A DNA stretch of 64,000 bases from Paenibacillus glucanolyticus NBRC 15330 (GCF_004000885.1 NZ_BIMC01000002.1:424743-488742); one strand, 5' to 3'; shown: positions 26,880 to 35,547, counted from the first letter of the stretch. The notes: a model not told the origin generated them from the letters alone. Made by a program: numbers and translations.

Positions 26880-27402
26880 AAGCCTGTCGAAATGCCTGGC
26901 AACCCAAATAAAGGAGGCTGACCCGGAAGGACCCGGTTCCATTGAGGTGCTGACCTATGGGATTGGATTGAAATTGAACCTGTTCAGCTGTCTGGTGTTG
27001 ACAGCGCTGTTCGGAACCATACTGGATACGTTGGCAGGTTCTTTTTTCGCATTGTTTTCCTTTATGGCTCTTCGAAGGTTTTCGGGAGGAGTTCATCTGC
27101 CCATTACACTATGTTCGATCGTCACAGCAATGGCTGCATCGATTATTCCCTTGATCACCATGTCGCCATCGGCAATCCTGTGTGTGACAACGATCAGTTT
27201 TGTGCTGATGCTGATTTATGCCCCGCAATATTATGAAGCCGTTCGTCGTAGCCGGTGGGAACCATGGTACAAGTGGATTGCCGCCTGCATCGTAGGCGGC
27301 AATTTTGTTTTAGTATCCAATATTTTGGCATTGGCGTTTTGCTTGCAGGCTGTATTAATCGTGCCCCTATGGAAAGGACGAGAGGAGGTGAATTGGAATT
27401 GA
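26869..27402 (+). CDS. agrB: AgrB-like peptide-processing endopeptidase
   Basis: 177 residues, membrane-embedded cysteine protease family that trims and cyclises AgrD. RRFSGGVHLPITLCSIV holds the presumed catalytic His and Cys; here they are six residues apart, where the usual pattern in this family is seven. About five to six hydrophobic segments. ATG 26869 follows GGAGGGAGG and overlaps the upstream gene by 11 bases. Its stop overlaps the start of the signal-peptide gene. Confidence 0.88.
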   Translation: MILESLSKCLATQIKEADPEGPGSIEVLTYGIGLKLNLFSCLVLTALFGTILDTLAGSFFALFSFMALRRFSGGVHLPITLCSIVTAMAASIIPLITMSPSAILCVTTISFVLMLIYAPQYYEAVRRSRWEPWYKWIAACIVGGNFVLVSNILALAFCLQAVLIVPLWKGREEVNWN

Positions 27403-27527
27403 AGCCATCAATAGCACGTATACTTGCCAAACTTATAACGTCGTCTGCACTAAAATCCGCCACGCAGCCCAAGAGCATTGTCGGCACGTTGCCGCTTCCT
27501 GATGAACTGAAGAACAACCAGAAATAA
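27399..27527 (+). CDS. agrD: AgrD-like autoinducer propeptide without cysteine (42 residues)
   Basis: TTG start overlapping the agrB stop (TTGA), with AGGAGGTG exactly eight bases upstream. Layout of AgrD: amphipathic leader (MKPSIARILAKLITSSALKS), a short core, and a conserved acidic tail LPLPDELKNNQK, like the P-x-E-L tail of staphylococcal AgrD. There is no Cys anywhere. With the usual ring of one nucleophile plus four residues, Ser26-Ile-Val-Gly-Thr30 would give a five-residue lactone, as in the serine lactone of Staphylococcus intermedius. The cleavage site is inferred. Confidence 0.72.
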   Translation: MKPSIARILAKLITSSALKSATQPKSIVGTLPLPDELKNNQK

Positions 27528-27604
27528 GCAATTATAACTATTCTTACTGGATGGAGTCGACACATGATGGTGCGGTTCATAACATAATGGATATCTGTAT
27601 ACAA

Positions 27605-27637
27605 TAACGCCTCCAAGCAAACTACTTGGAGGCGTTA
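27605..27637. terminator. Terminator between agrD and the stalk-domain gene
   Basis: Perfect 13-base stem TAACGCCTCCAAG/CTTGGAGGCGTTA with a seven-base loop. T-runs are weak on both sides. It lies between convergent transcription units. Confidence 0.7.
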
Positions 27638-27641
27638 ATCA

Positions 27642-29612
27642 TTACATCATAATCAATATTACTTTTCCGTTCACAAAAGATACGATATCGAAATTGGAGT
27701 ACCCCCAAGTTTCAATGGTTTTTCCACCACCAGTGGTAATGTCCTTGGCTGCCGGATTCCCCCATGAAAGCTGTACCTGCTCTTTGGTCATGCCGAGGGA
27801 TACCTGGCCTGCTTTAATCTGTTTCCACACCGATGCGGACCATTTATATTTTTGATAGGGATCGTAATTTAATAATGAAGAACGATCTGCAAACAGCTGC
27901 ATTACTTCGGATGACCGCATGGGATAGCTTTTCACTGTTTTTCCTGATGTTGATGTGAAGATAACGTTGAATTCACCTTTGTCGTCCGGCAAAATATCGC
28001 TTACCTTTAATTTGGAGAAGCGTTCCAAGCCTTCAAAATCGTTCACCCAATACGTTCGGCCGATAAATTTAACCAAGCTGCCCTGCATCGCTTTTTTGAT
28101 CAATCCAGCCGTTTCGCTGGAGACAACGGTCAGGGTTGCATCTCCGAAGGAGATATCCGCTTGTTTCCACTTGGCATCCCAGCTGATTTTGGCTCCCAGC
28201 GCATCGGAGAACACAGCAGCCGGAATCAGTAACTCGCCTTTATCCGTAAGTGGGGCTGTCTTCAGACGTATAGGATTACCATTCAGGATGGCTTGGCTGC
28301 TGCCAGCTTTGAACGAAAGCACGTTCTCGCCAAACTTCGCTTCGATGCCTCCGTTTTTAGCCGAATACGTGCCGCCGAGTGCCTGAATGATGGTTTTCGC
28401 TGGAACCATGACATTCCCATTGACCTGTTTGGCATATTTCAAATTGCTGCGAAGACTGGACGATACCGTTACCGACTTAGACAGGCCGCCAGAGGTTACC
28501 GTAATCTGTGTCTTGCCAACGCCCGCAGGTTTTAGCGTGCCGTTCTTTTGCATGTTCATTAAATATGGCTTCTCGATGTCGATCCGGGCATCTTTAACAG
28601 GTACCTTGATCTTGGCCCCATTGGTGTAGGTTTCCTGGATACTCATTTCCAGTGTGTCCCCTACAAAAGGCTTGGCATCGGAAATCGAGATCGATAAGCT
28701 CTTAACGACAGGCACATCAACAGGCTTGTTCTGTCCACCCTTATGATGTATCCAGCTTCCATCCGCACGCTGTGCATAGAACCCCTCCGACAGATCCGTT
28801 GCATTCCCATCTATGGATGTCCTAACGATCCCGCTAAGTCCGGAGACCTGCTCTTTGAGCTTCCAGCGGTCTTTATACACACCCGTTGTCCAAACGGTTC
28901 CGTCCTTCAGTGTCACAATCAGAAGATCCGTTGGCTCATTCGAGACATACACGATATGAACTGCATTCTGGGCCACGGTAACCGGTATGATGCGCCCGTT
29001 ATCATCGAAGTTGGACGTCTCGTACACTACGACATCACCGTTGTCATGCAGGAGGGCAACACGCCCGCTATGAACCGTCATGGATCTAACCGTGACCGGG
29101 CTTTCCACGATGCCCAGCTTTTTGAATTGACCTCTTTTGTAATTATCCTCCAACAGCAGCTCTCCGTTCGAGGACAATGCGGCAAATTCCTGATCCGCAT
29201 TGGCGATCAGCATAATGCCACTGAGGTTCTTTGCTTTTTCATTGCCGAACCATACCGTCCCGTCTGACTTCAGCCAGTAGGAACCCGCGATCTGCTTCAC
29301 ACCGCTTGTTCCCGGAACGACCTGGGGACCCTTGCCGATGTCCCATTCCGCTAATCGGCCATCCTTCGTCATGCCGATGCCCCTATACTCATAACCACTG
29401 ATGGCAGCGACTGTACCGGGTGTCCGGATAGCATGGCGCCCGTCAATCAAGGACCACATCGAGCCATCACTCATCAGATAAGTGTTCCTTCCCGCAATGT
29501 CTTTGATCTGGAGCTCGGACTCCTCCGCAAAAGCAATGCCTTGCGTTGTCCCAGCAAACCCAAGCCCTGCCAGCATGCTGAACAAGACGAGAATATACAA
29601 CATTCTTTTCAC
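27642..29612 (-). CDS. Secreted stalk-domain protein (copper-amine-oxidase-N-like)
   Basis: 656 residues. Signal peptide at 1-30; about 250 residues with RCC1/BLIP-II-like repeats (LKSDGTVWFGN, LKDGTVWTTG, RADGSWIHH); a bacterial Ig-like segment near 300-390 (LSISISDAKPFVGDTLEM ... TQITVTSGGLSKSVTV); the 'stalk' domain shared with the copper amine oxidase N-terminus near 395-495 (VMVPAKTIIQALGG, LLIPAAVFSDALGAKISWD); and a C-terminal BamE/SmpA-like motif (VSLGMTKEQVQLSWGNP). Cell-wall or exported protein of unknown role, common in Paenibacillus. GTG 29612 follows GAGGAGAGG. Confidence 0.8.
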   Translation of the reverse strand: MKRMLYILVLFSMLAGLGFAGTTQGIAFAEESELQIKDIAGRNTYLMSDGSMWSLIDGRHAIRTPGTVAAISGYEYRGIGMTKDGRLAEWDIGKGPQVVPGTSGVKQIAGSYWLKSDGTVWFGNEKAKNLSGIMLIANADQEFAALSSNGELLLEDNYKRGQFKKLGIVESPVTVRSMTVHSGRVALLHDNGDVVVYETSNFDDNGRIIPVTVAQNAVHIVYVSNEPTDLLIVTLKDGTVWTTGVYKDRWKLKEQVSGLSGIVRTSIDGNATDLSEGFYAQRADGSWIHHKGGQNKPVDVPVVKSLSISISDAKPFVGDTLEMSIQETYTNGAKIKVPVKDARIDIEKPYLMNMQKNGTLKPAGVGKTQITVTSGGLSKSVTVSSSLRSNLKYAKQVNGNVMVPAKTIIQALGGTYSAKNGGIEAKFGENVLSFKAGSSQAILNGNPIRLKTAPLTDKGELLIPAAVFSDALGAKISWDAKWKQADISFGDATLTVVSSETAGLIKKAMQGSLVKFIGRTYWVNDFEGLERFSKLKVSDILPDDKGEFNVIFTSTSGKTVKSYPMRSSEVMQLFADRSSLLNYDPYQKYKWSASVWKQIKAGQVSLGMTKEQVQLSWGNPAAKDITTGGGKTIETWGYSNFDIVSFVNGKVILIMM

Positions 29613-29728
29613 TTACATGACCTCTCCTCTGTACAAACAGGAATATTTTTCAAACAGCTTAATTGATTTCGACAAAATAGCTGTTATTCCTGCATGAGCG
29701 AATGGCTTGATAGCATAAAAAGAGAATC

Positions 29729-29757
29729 AAAAAAACGCTCCCCGAATATGAGGAGCG
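29729..29757 (-). terminator. Second minus-strand terminator of the candidate RNA
   Basis: Stem CGCTCC/GGAGCG at 29736-29757 followed on the minus strand by seven Ts (29735-29729). Confidence 0.75.
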
Positions 29758-29811
29758 CTTAACTTATTTATAAGCAGATGAGGTTACGCCACCTTATGTG
29801 CCACCCTAAAT

Positions 29812-29864
29812 AAAAAAAAGAACAAAAGCCCCGTAATCCATGCTGCCATTACAGGGCTTTTGTT
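29812..29864 (-). terminator. Terminator of the candidate RNA
   Basis: Seventeen-base stem (AACAAAAGCCC... / ...GGGCTTTTGTT, one mismatch) with the loop around ATGCTGCC; T8 follows on the minus strand. Confidence 0.85.
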
Positions 29865-30064
29865 CGGGAGCCTCCGGAGAGACTCCCTCATGGGAGAGGA
29901 GAAACCGGACGAAGAGCTTATGGGGAAACGTAAGTCTTCTCCGCGGTTGTCTACGACATTCATTGATGTCGATATTTCAAGGATGCCCGGCTGCTGCCTA
30001 AATATACCTTACTTAGAAAAAAACTTGGGAGCCATGAGGTTTCATTTTTCATATATGGGATGAT
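29812..30064 (-). ncRNA. Candidate structured RNA of ~250 nt, unassigned
   Basis: Minus-strand unit with promoter ATGACA-17-TATCGT (30099-30071) and a strong terminator (stem at 29821-29864, eight Ts at 29819-29812), backed by a second terminator. Between them lie stable hairpins: CGACAT/ATGTCG (29954-29971), GAAGAGCTTA/TAAGTCTTC (29911-29939, plus-strand letters) and CTCCC/GGGAG (29883-29896). No good reading frame on this strand. I tested by eye for RNase P, tmRNA, SRP RNA, T-box and common riboswitch cores and found none. 6S RNA is possible but not shown. Confidence 0.45.
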
Positions 30065-30070
30065 TGTGTT

Positions 30071-30120
30071 ACGATAATCACTGTCCATGGCGTTGTCATG
30101 GCATTAAATTTTTGGATAAT
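30071..30120. promoter_or_regulatory. Divergent promoters sharing a -35 region
   Basis: Plus strand, for rsmD: TTGTCA (30093-30098), 16-base spacer, GATAAT (30115-30120). Minus strand, for the candidate RNA: ATGACA (30099-30094), 17-base spacer, TATCGT (30076-30071). The two -35 hexamers overlap by five bases, so only one polymerase could bind at a time. Confidence 0.5.
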
Positions 30121-30139
30121 GAAACGGGTGAATGAAGCA

Positions 30140-30745
30140 GTGAGAGTAGTATCCGGAAGTGCTAAAGGCCGGCCGCTCAAAAGTGTGCCAGGTACAAGCA
30201 CCCGTCCGACGACGGATAAAGTGAAAGAATCCATATTCAGTATGATCGGCCCTTACTTTGAGGGGGGAACCGCGCTTGACCTGTTTGCAGGTACGGGAGG
30301 CCTTGGTATTGAGGCGTTAAGCCGGGGAATTGATCGTGCTGTTTTTATTGATGTGGAGCCGAAAAGTATCAGTACTATCAAGGATAATTTGAAGGCTGCC
30401 CGGCTTGAGGAAAGAGCCGAGATATACCGCAACGATGCGGCAAGAGCACTTAAAGCACTCGAGAAGCGCAGCTTCAAATTCGATCTGGTCTTTTTGGACC
30501 CGCCATACAGATTCAAGAACGGTGATGAGCTGATGGTGGATATGGCCGAGCGAAGTTTGCTACAAGACCTGGCTGTGGTGGTATTGGAATACGAATCGAG
30601 TTACAATTATCCTGAGAAATTTGGTGGTTTTTGTTGTCTCCGGACCGTGAAGTATGGAGAGACCGCCATATCGATATACCGTTATGAAATTGCGCAAGAT
30701 CAAGCGGGCAAGCTTGACGAGGAGGAATCACAGGATGACAAATGA
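30140..30745 (+). CDS. rsmD: 16S rRNA (guanine966-N2)-methyltransferase RsmD
   Basis: 201 residues. SAM-binding motif I DLFAGTGGLGIEAL near 46-59 and catalytic motif IV DPPY near 123-126, the RsmD pattern; methylates G966 of 16S rRNA during 30S assembly. The family N-terminus (MRVVSGSAKGRPLKSVPG) fixes the start at GTG 30140, although in-frame ATG 30119 and GTG 30128 exist. The 3' end overlaps coaD by 11 bases. Confidence 0.95.
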   Translation: MRVVSGSAKGRPLKSVPGTSTRPTTDKVKESIFSMIGPYFEGGTALDLFAGTGGLGIEALSRGIDRAVFIDVEPKSISTIKDNLKAARLEERAEIYRNDAARALKALEKRSFKFDLVFLDPPYRFKNGDELMVDMAERSLLQDLAVVVLEYESSYNYPEKFGGFCCLRTVKYGETAISIYRYEIAQDQAGKLDEEESQDDK

Positions 30746-31250
30746 GAATACTAGTACATATCGCGTTGCCGTATACCCGGGCAGCTTTGATCCGGTCACA
30801 ATGGGTCACATGGACATCATTACACGTGCTTCGAAGCAGTTTGATCTGCTGATCGTAGGCGTGTTGAATAATTTAAGCAAAAATCCGCTGTTTACGGTGG
30901 AGGAGCGGACGGAACTGTTGAGACAGGCCACAAAACACCTGCCTAATGTCGAAATCGACAGCTTCCGCGACCTTCTGGCGAACTATATCCGCCAGAAGAA
31001 TGCCCAAGTCATCGTACGTGGCATTCGCACGGTCACCGATTTTGAATATGAACTTCAGCTGGCTTCCACCAATCACAAGCTGAACCCGGATGCGGAGACC
31101 ATCTTCATGATGACCCATCCGAAATATTCGTTCTTAAGCTCAAGTCTTGTTAAAGAGATTGCCCACTTTAATGGAGATACTACGGATCTGGTGAGCCGCG
31201 AGGTTGATGCAGCCCTACGCCGCAAATTCAGCGGCGATAACGCTCAATAA
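30735..31250 (+). CDS. coaD: Pantetheine-phosphate adenylyltransferase
   Basis: 171 residues; converts 4'-phosphopantetheine and ATP to dephospho-CoA, the penultimate step of CoA synthesis. AVYPGSFDPVTMGHMD contains the nucleotidyltransferase T/H-x-G-H motif, and YSFLSSSLVKE is the second ATP site. ATG 30735 sits within the rsmD end after GAGG. The 3' end overlaps the convergent ylbJ gene by 23 bases. Confidence 0.97.
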   Translation: MTNENTSTYRVAVYPGSFDPVTMGHMDIITRASKQFDLLIVGVLNNLSKNPLFTVEERTELLRQATKHLPNVEIDSFRDLLANYIRQKNAQVIVRGIRTVTDFEYELQLASTNHKLNPDAETIFMMTHPKYSFLSSSLVKEIAHFNGDTTDLVSREVDAALRRKFSGDNAQ

Positions 31251-32460
31251 AGCGGGAGCACAACCCGAAAACAGCTATCAACAACAAACAAATCACGGCC
31301 TGGAACTGCAAAAATGAAGGAAAACCGCTCCAAAAATTAAAAAGCTGTTCTGTGGCTGCATGCTCTAAAGGCTCCGTTCGGAATGCCGGTACAATGCCTG
31401 CCGAAAGAGCACTGGCGGGTTTCCATAATGCGATTGTAATCAGAAAAGCGAACACGGAATGCAGGGCGCGCTTCATCATAAAGAAACGCCAGGAGAGACC
31501 GGTTTCCCGCATCAGGGACAGGCTTTGCAGCTGGGCGCTTATCCCGCTCCATGCCAGTGCGGCAGACAGAACGGCCAGCTGCAGGGTTCCTGTTGAGAAT
31601 GCTGAGGTGCTGATAGACTGGGCTGCGAGATGGATTTCCAGTAATCCTGATGTGAAATATGACGGAAGCTGCGGCAGCAGATGGCTGCTCAATACTCTTA
31701 TAATGACGGCGAAGAACAATATAAAGCCGCCTGTCATCATTAAGGTCTGGACCGAACGGGTAACGGAATCGCCCAGCAATTTGCCGAAGCCCCGGCCATC
31801 CCGTTGATGAGCATCCAGCGCTGCGGCGGAGGCGCGTTTCAGGATGGGGTGTTTGGCTAAGTCGTTCATGTGTGTATGGTTCAGGGGCAGTGCAGCGATC
31901 TGCCTGTTTGCTGTATGGGAATTTTTACTGAATAGACCAAATGTCCAAGCGGCAAGCAGTCCGGAAATCCAGTGAACGATCAGCAGCAGGTAGCCTGCTT
32001 CAGGTTTATGCAGCAGCCCGGTTCCGATGACAACGAGAATGGTCATCGGATTGCAGAAATGGGATATAGCGGCGAGCTTGCCGGCATCGCTGGCATGGAG
32101 CTCGCCCTGTTTGTACATACCGGAGGCAGCCTGTGCTCCTGCCGGGAACCCGGCTGTCATTCCTGTTATGAGAACCCAGCCGCCAGTACCGGGAAGTTTG
32201 AATATTTTCCTCATCAGAGGGTCTAGGAGAACGCCAACTCCATGGGCCCAGCCATAGGCAATGAGTATTTCCACCAAGACGAGAAAAGGAAGCAAGGCGG
32301 GGAATACGATGTTCCACCATAGCTTGAGTGCTTGCAGGGTGGCTTGGAAGGCAGGCTCGGGTGCGCTGACGACAGCCAGTACAAGCAGGAATGCAGCGGC
32401 CCCCAGGAGGATGGTGTTCCACAGCCCGTTTGATGACTTGACGGCGTTGCCTTTATTCAT
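31228..32460 (-). CDS. ylbJ: Sporulation integral membrane protein YlbJ
   Basis: 410 residues with about eight membrane helices, nucleoside-recognition (Gate) domain family (GWVLITGMTAGFPAGAQAASGMYKQGEL, HFCNPMTILVVIGTGLL). In Bacillus YlbJ is made in the mother cell under sigma-E and is needed for a heat-resistant spore. A sigma-E-like -10, CATAAAGT, lies at 32504-32497 on this strand. AAAGGAG precedes the ATG. It sits between coaD and sepM as in Bacillus, but tail-to-tail with coaD. Confidence 0.92.
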   Translation of the reverse strand: MNKGNAVKSSNGLWNTILLGAAAFLLVLAVVSAPEPAFQATLQALKLWWNIVFPALLPFLVLVEILIAYGWAHGVGVLLDPLMRKIFKLPGTGGWVLITGMTAGFPAGAQAASGMYKQGELHASDAGKLAAISHFCNPMTILVVIGTGLLHKPEAGYLLLIVHWISGLLAAWTFGLFSKNSHTANRQIAALPLNHTHMNDLAKHPILKRASAAALDAHQRDGRGFGKLLGDSVTRSVQTLMMTGGFILFFAVIIRVLSSHLLPQLPSYFTSGLLEIHLAAQSISTSAFSTGTLQLAVLSAALAWSGISAQLQSLSLMRETGLSWRFFMMKRALHSVFAFLITIALWKPASALSAGIVPAFRTEPLEHAATEQLFNFWSGFPSFLQFQAVICLLLIAVFGLCSRFIERYRR

Positions 32461-32496
32461 AAGGAATCTCCTTTCTGCGTAAACATGGCTAGTACA

Positions 32497-32504
32497 ACTT
32501 TATG
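32497..32504 (-). promoter_or_regulatory. Sigma-E-like -10 element of ylbJ
   Basis: CATAAAGT on the minus strand, 37 bases before the start codon, close to the sigma-E -10 consensus CATACAnT. No clear -35 was found. Confidence 0.3.
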
Positions 32505-32573
32505 CAAGGGAGACAACCGTCAGACCAAACTTGGTGGAAGGCTGGACATATAAGGCGGAGGGAAGGGAAATAC

Positions 32574-33614
32574 ATGAAGAAGTCCGTAAAACCGAATGGC
32601 TTAAAAATCGCGCTGTATTTATTGTTGGTCGGGGTTATGCTGTACGTTGTCGTTTATATGCCAACCCCTTATCTCGTATACCAGCCGGGAAGCGCTGAGG
32701 AGGTTCGCCCGATGATTAGCGTAGAGAAGGGCGATCCGGCGGAAGAGGGAACATTTATGATGACAACCGTGTCGGCAAGTTATGCGAATATGGCGCTGTT
32801 AATGCTGTCTGCTTTTAATCCCAATGCAGAGGTTGTAAAGAAGGCGGAAAAGATGGGCGAGCAGAGCAAGGATGAATATGCAGCCACACAGGTGTATTAC
32901 ATGAATTCCTCCCAGTCTGCCGCAATGGAAGCTGCCTACCAGGAAGCCGAGGTGGATTACAGTATTGAGCCTGCCTATGTATTTGTCATGTCGATCTCTG
33001 AGAATTCAGCCAATGCCGAGCATTTCCGGCCAGGGGACAAACTGATTAAGGTGGATGGGCAGCCGGCGGAGGATAATGAGAAAATTGCCAGCCTGTTAAG
33101 TGGAAAAAGCATAGGTGATGTGGTGTCCGTAGAGCTTGACCGCAAAGGGAAAACCGTTAAGGAACAGGTGAAGCTGGTTAGCATCAAGGACGATAAGACA
33201 GGCGCGGAGCGTCCAGGTCTGGGCGTTATGATCGCCACGATGCAGAAGGTGGAGCCGGCTGATCCGGACCACACGATCCACTTCGCGGATACGAATATCG
33301 GGGGGCCGTCGGCCGGGCTTATTTTTACTCTGGAGATTTACAATCAGCTCACCGCTGGAGATTTAAGTAAAGGTTACCGGGTAGCTGGAACAGGCACCAT
33401 TGATAAATCAGGTGCTGTAGGCCCCATCGGGGGAGTGAAGCACAAGATTGTTGCTGCGGACCGGAAGGAAGCCGATATCTTTTTTGTGCCACAAAAGAAT
33501 TATGACGAAGCCAAGAAGCGGGCGGACCGAATCAACACGGATATGAAGCTTGTGCCGGTTGAGGATCTGCAGGATGCCGTGGATTACCTAGAGGAGCTGC
33601 CGCCTAAGGGGTGA
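32574..33614 (+). CDS. SepM/YlbL-type PDZ-Lon serine protease
   Basis: 346 residues. N-terminal membrane anchor (about 9-27), a PDZ domain (about 135-210, SENSANAEHFRPGDKLIKVDG), and a C-terminal Lon-type protease domain with the Ser-Lys dyad: S246 in GGPSAGL and K289 in GGVKHK. The active site faces outside. The family includes SepM, which trims a streptococcal competence peptide, and YlbL of Bacillus. ATG 32574 follows GGAGGGAAGGG. The 3' end overlaps tmcAL by 11 bases. Confidence 0.93.
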   Translation: MKKSVKPNGLKIALYLLLVGVMLYVVVYMPTPYLVYQPGSAEEVRPMISVEKGDPAEEGTFMMTTVSASYANMALLMLSAFNPNAEVVKKAEKMGEQSKDEYAATQVYYMNSSQSAAMEAAYQEAEVDYSIEPAYVFVMSISENSANAEHFRPGDKLIKVDGQPAEDNEKIASLLSGKSIGDVVSVELDRKGKTVKEQVKLVSIKDDKTGAERPGLGVMIATMQKVEPADPDHTIHFADTNIGGPSAGLIFTLEIYNQLTAGDLSKGYRVAGTGTIDKSGAVGPIGGVKHKIVAADRKEADIFFVPQKNYDEAKKRADRINTDMKLVPVEDLQDAVDYLEELPPKG

Positions 33615-34839
33615 GCGGCGGCAGCAGGTAGTCGCTGTAGAAGTGGCGGATATCCGGCACGGGGTGACCGTTCGCGTAAACGGCGGCAGCCATCAGGTCC
33701 CGTTCCAGTTGAGGATGCTGAAGTAGCGTGGGCTTTTGGATCACGGGAAGCGTAGCGCTCTTCTTCATCCGTTTCAGCAGCCCGCGTCCGGTCTCGTTGA
33801 ATCCGAGTACCCGAATATACCCGGGACCTTTGGCGAGCTCTTCAGGGCTCATAGAGCCCTTGTCATGGTTCAGCATGATGTGCAGCAGCATGCGCTGAAG
33901 CTTGGTACGCGTATAACGTTTGGTCTTCAGCGCTCCAAGGAGTCCTTCAACCGTCGGGTTCTCCAACTGTGAGAGCATGCGCTGTACGCGATGCTCCAGA
34001 CCCTCGGTGACTTCGAGGTAGTCTTCAAGCTGGGCGGGTGTGTGCGTGAGCAAGGTTTGAAACAAGGGCTGGCGAAATCGTTCCCAATGGATCGGAGCTT
34101 GTCCGGCCTGGATTTCCCGGTTCATGATCTCCAGAGTGAACTCCGGTATGTAAGGTCTGGCAGCATTCAATCCTTCCGAAAGGATGATATTCCGGATAGC
34201 GGTTGCGCTGGCAATGGAAGATGATCCTGGGAGCGGATCGTGATATTGTGCCTGTTCTCTTGGAATGGTATAAGGTGTAATACGGCTGTTTAGCCGGTTG
34301 AGTGCGATCAGATAGTGCAGCCCAAGTGAATTGTTCGGCTGTGTCAGCAGTTCCTGCAATGGGTTAACAGCGGGTCCGGATTGGCCGAACACGGCCGCAG
34401 CTGCAGCACCATAAGCGGATGGGAAGTTCATTCCTTCCTGGAGATGCTGTTCAATTTTCGACCGGAATTCGCCGGGTTCGTTCGCAAGTAAACGGGAGAG
34501 CGGCAGAATCTGCTCCAGCGAGCCGCTCTCCGAACCGAAGGATAAACAGTCGACGACCCCGGTAGCCTCCAGAATGGATACCGCACCGTACGCGAACCAT
34601 TCCGCTGGCTGAACGGCATAGGTGACCGGGAGCTCGATGCATAGGTCAACTCCCATGGCGAGCGCCATTTCGGCACGGGCGCGCTTGCCTGCAATTGCGG
34701 GCTCGCCTCGCTGCAGGAAAGGGCCGCTCATGACTGCAACCACGGCGTCTGCGCCGGTTACTTCCTTGGATTTATGATAATGCAGGACATGACCATGATG
34801 TAAGGGGTTATATTCAACCACAATACCAACCGTTTTCAT
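33604..34839 (-). CDS. tmcAL: tRNA(Met) cytidine acetate ligase TmcAL
   Basis: 411 residues. N-terminal nucleotidyltransferase fold with VVEYNPLHHGHVLH (HIGH-like) at 8-21 and MSGPFLQRGEPAIAGKRARAEMAL. Uses acetate and ATP to make N4-acetylcytidine at the wobble base of elongator tRNA-Met. Formerly YlbM. ATG 34839 has AAGGAG 11 bases upstream; the frame extends to 34956 without support. Convergent with sepM. Confidence 0.94.
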   Translation of the reverse strand: MKTVGIVVEYNPLHHGHVLHYHKSKEVTGADAVVAVMSGPFLQRGEPAIAGKRARAEMALAMGVDLCIELPVTYAVQPAEWFAYGAVSILEATGVVDCLSFGSESGSLEQILPLSRLLANEPGEFRSKIEQHLQEGMNFPSAYGAAAAAVFGQSGPAVNPLQELLTQPNNSLGLHYLIALNRLNSRITPYTIPREQAQYHDPLPGSSSIASATAIRNIILSEGLNAARPYIPEFTLEIMNREIQAGQAPIHWERFRQPLFQTLLTHTPAQLEDYLEVTEGLEHRVQRMLSQLENPTVEGLLGALKTKRYTRTKLQRMLLHIMLNHDKGSMSPEELAKGPGYIRVLGFNETGRGLLKRMKKSATLPVIQKPTLLQHPQLERDLMAAAVYANGHPVPDIRHFYSDYLLPPLTP

Positions 34840-34980
34840 TTGCTTTTCAACTCCTTGATAAGAATATATCATAATTACATGACGTTCCTGTAACAATAAA
34901 CGTGTCGCCCTAGCGGGTGATGTTCTTGGGGTAACATGAGAAATATCGGGAAACAATAATGGTTCTTCAAGGTTATCCTG

Positions 34981-35010
34981 TTGACAAAACTCTTGCGGAA
35001 TCGGTATAAT
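34981..35010 (+). promoter_or_regulatory. Sigma-A promoter of yceD-rpmF
   Basis: TTGACA (34981-34986), 18-base spacer, TATAAT (35005-35010); both hexamers perfect. Confidence 0.85.
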
Positions 35011-35037
35011 AATCTTTGTTTGTTTGGAGTGATGGAT

Positions 35038-35547
35038 ATGCTAATTCAATTTCGTAAATTGACAACCAGCGATCAACCGTTACAGTTCCATCAAACCGTG
35101 GATGTAAGCAACGCCGTTAAGGGCCGAAAAGATATTGTTGCTGTTCAGCCACTAGACGTGGATTTGAAAGCAACACCTTCGATTTCCGGTACGGTTGATG
35201 TTCGTGGAAGTCTGCAGGGCGAGCTGGAGATGCATTGCTCCCGCTGCCTGAAGCCGATAAACGAACATGTGCACATCCCTTTTCATGAAGTATTCCAGCC
35301 GGTGGAAGATCCTGAAACCCTTCAGGATGAGAATGATGATACTACATACGTACAAGGTGAGAGTGTGGATCTCACTCCCTATGTAGAAGAAACATTTTTG
35401 CTCCACCTGCCGCTAGCTCCGGTTTGTAGTGCCGACTGCAAGGGACTTTGCCCGAATTGTGGCAAGGACTTGAATGAAGACACATGCAGCTGCGATACGG
35501 AAGTGATCGATCCAAGGCTGGCCGGACTCAAGGACTTCTTTAAATGA
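35038..35547 (+). CDS. yceD: YceD/DUF177 family protein
   Basis: 169 residues, found next to rpmF in most bacteria and implicated in 23S rRNA accumulation and early 50S assembly. A first pair of cysteines (CSRCLKP) lies mid-chain and a second cluster (CSADCKGLCPNCGKDLNEDTC) near the C-terminus, which suggests metal binding. ATG 35038 has GGAG at eight bases; a second ATG six bases upstream is too close. Transcribed with rpmF. Confidence 0.93.
   Translation: MLIQFRKLTTSDQPLQFHQTVDVSNAVKGRKDIVAVQPLDVDLKATPSISGTVDVRGSLQGELEMHCSRCLKPINEHVHIPFHEVFQPVEDPETLQDENDDTTYVQGESVDLTPYVEETFLLHLPLAPVCSADCKGLCPNCGKDLNEDTCSCDTEVIDPRLAGLKDFFK

Noticed and set aside
29860..30063. 67-codon plus-strand frame before rsmD
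   Set aside because: No ribosome binding site, and it overlaps stable hairpins and the terminator of the minus-strand RNA candidate.
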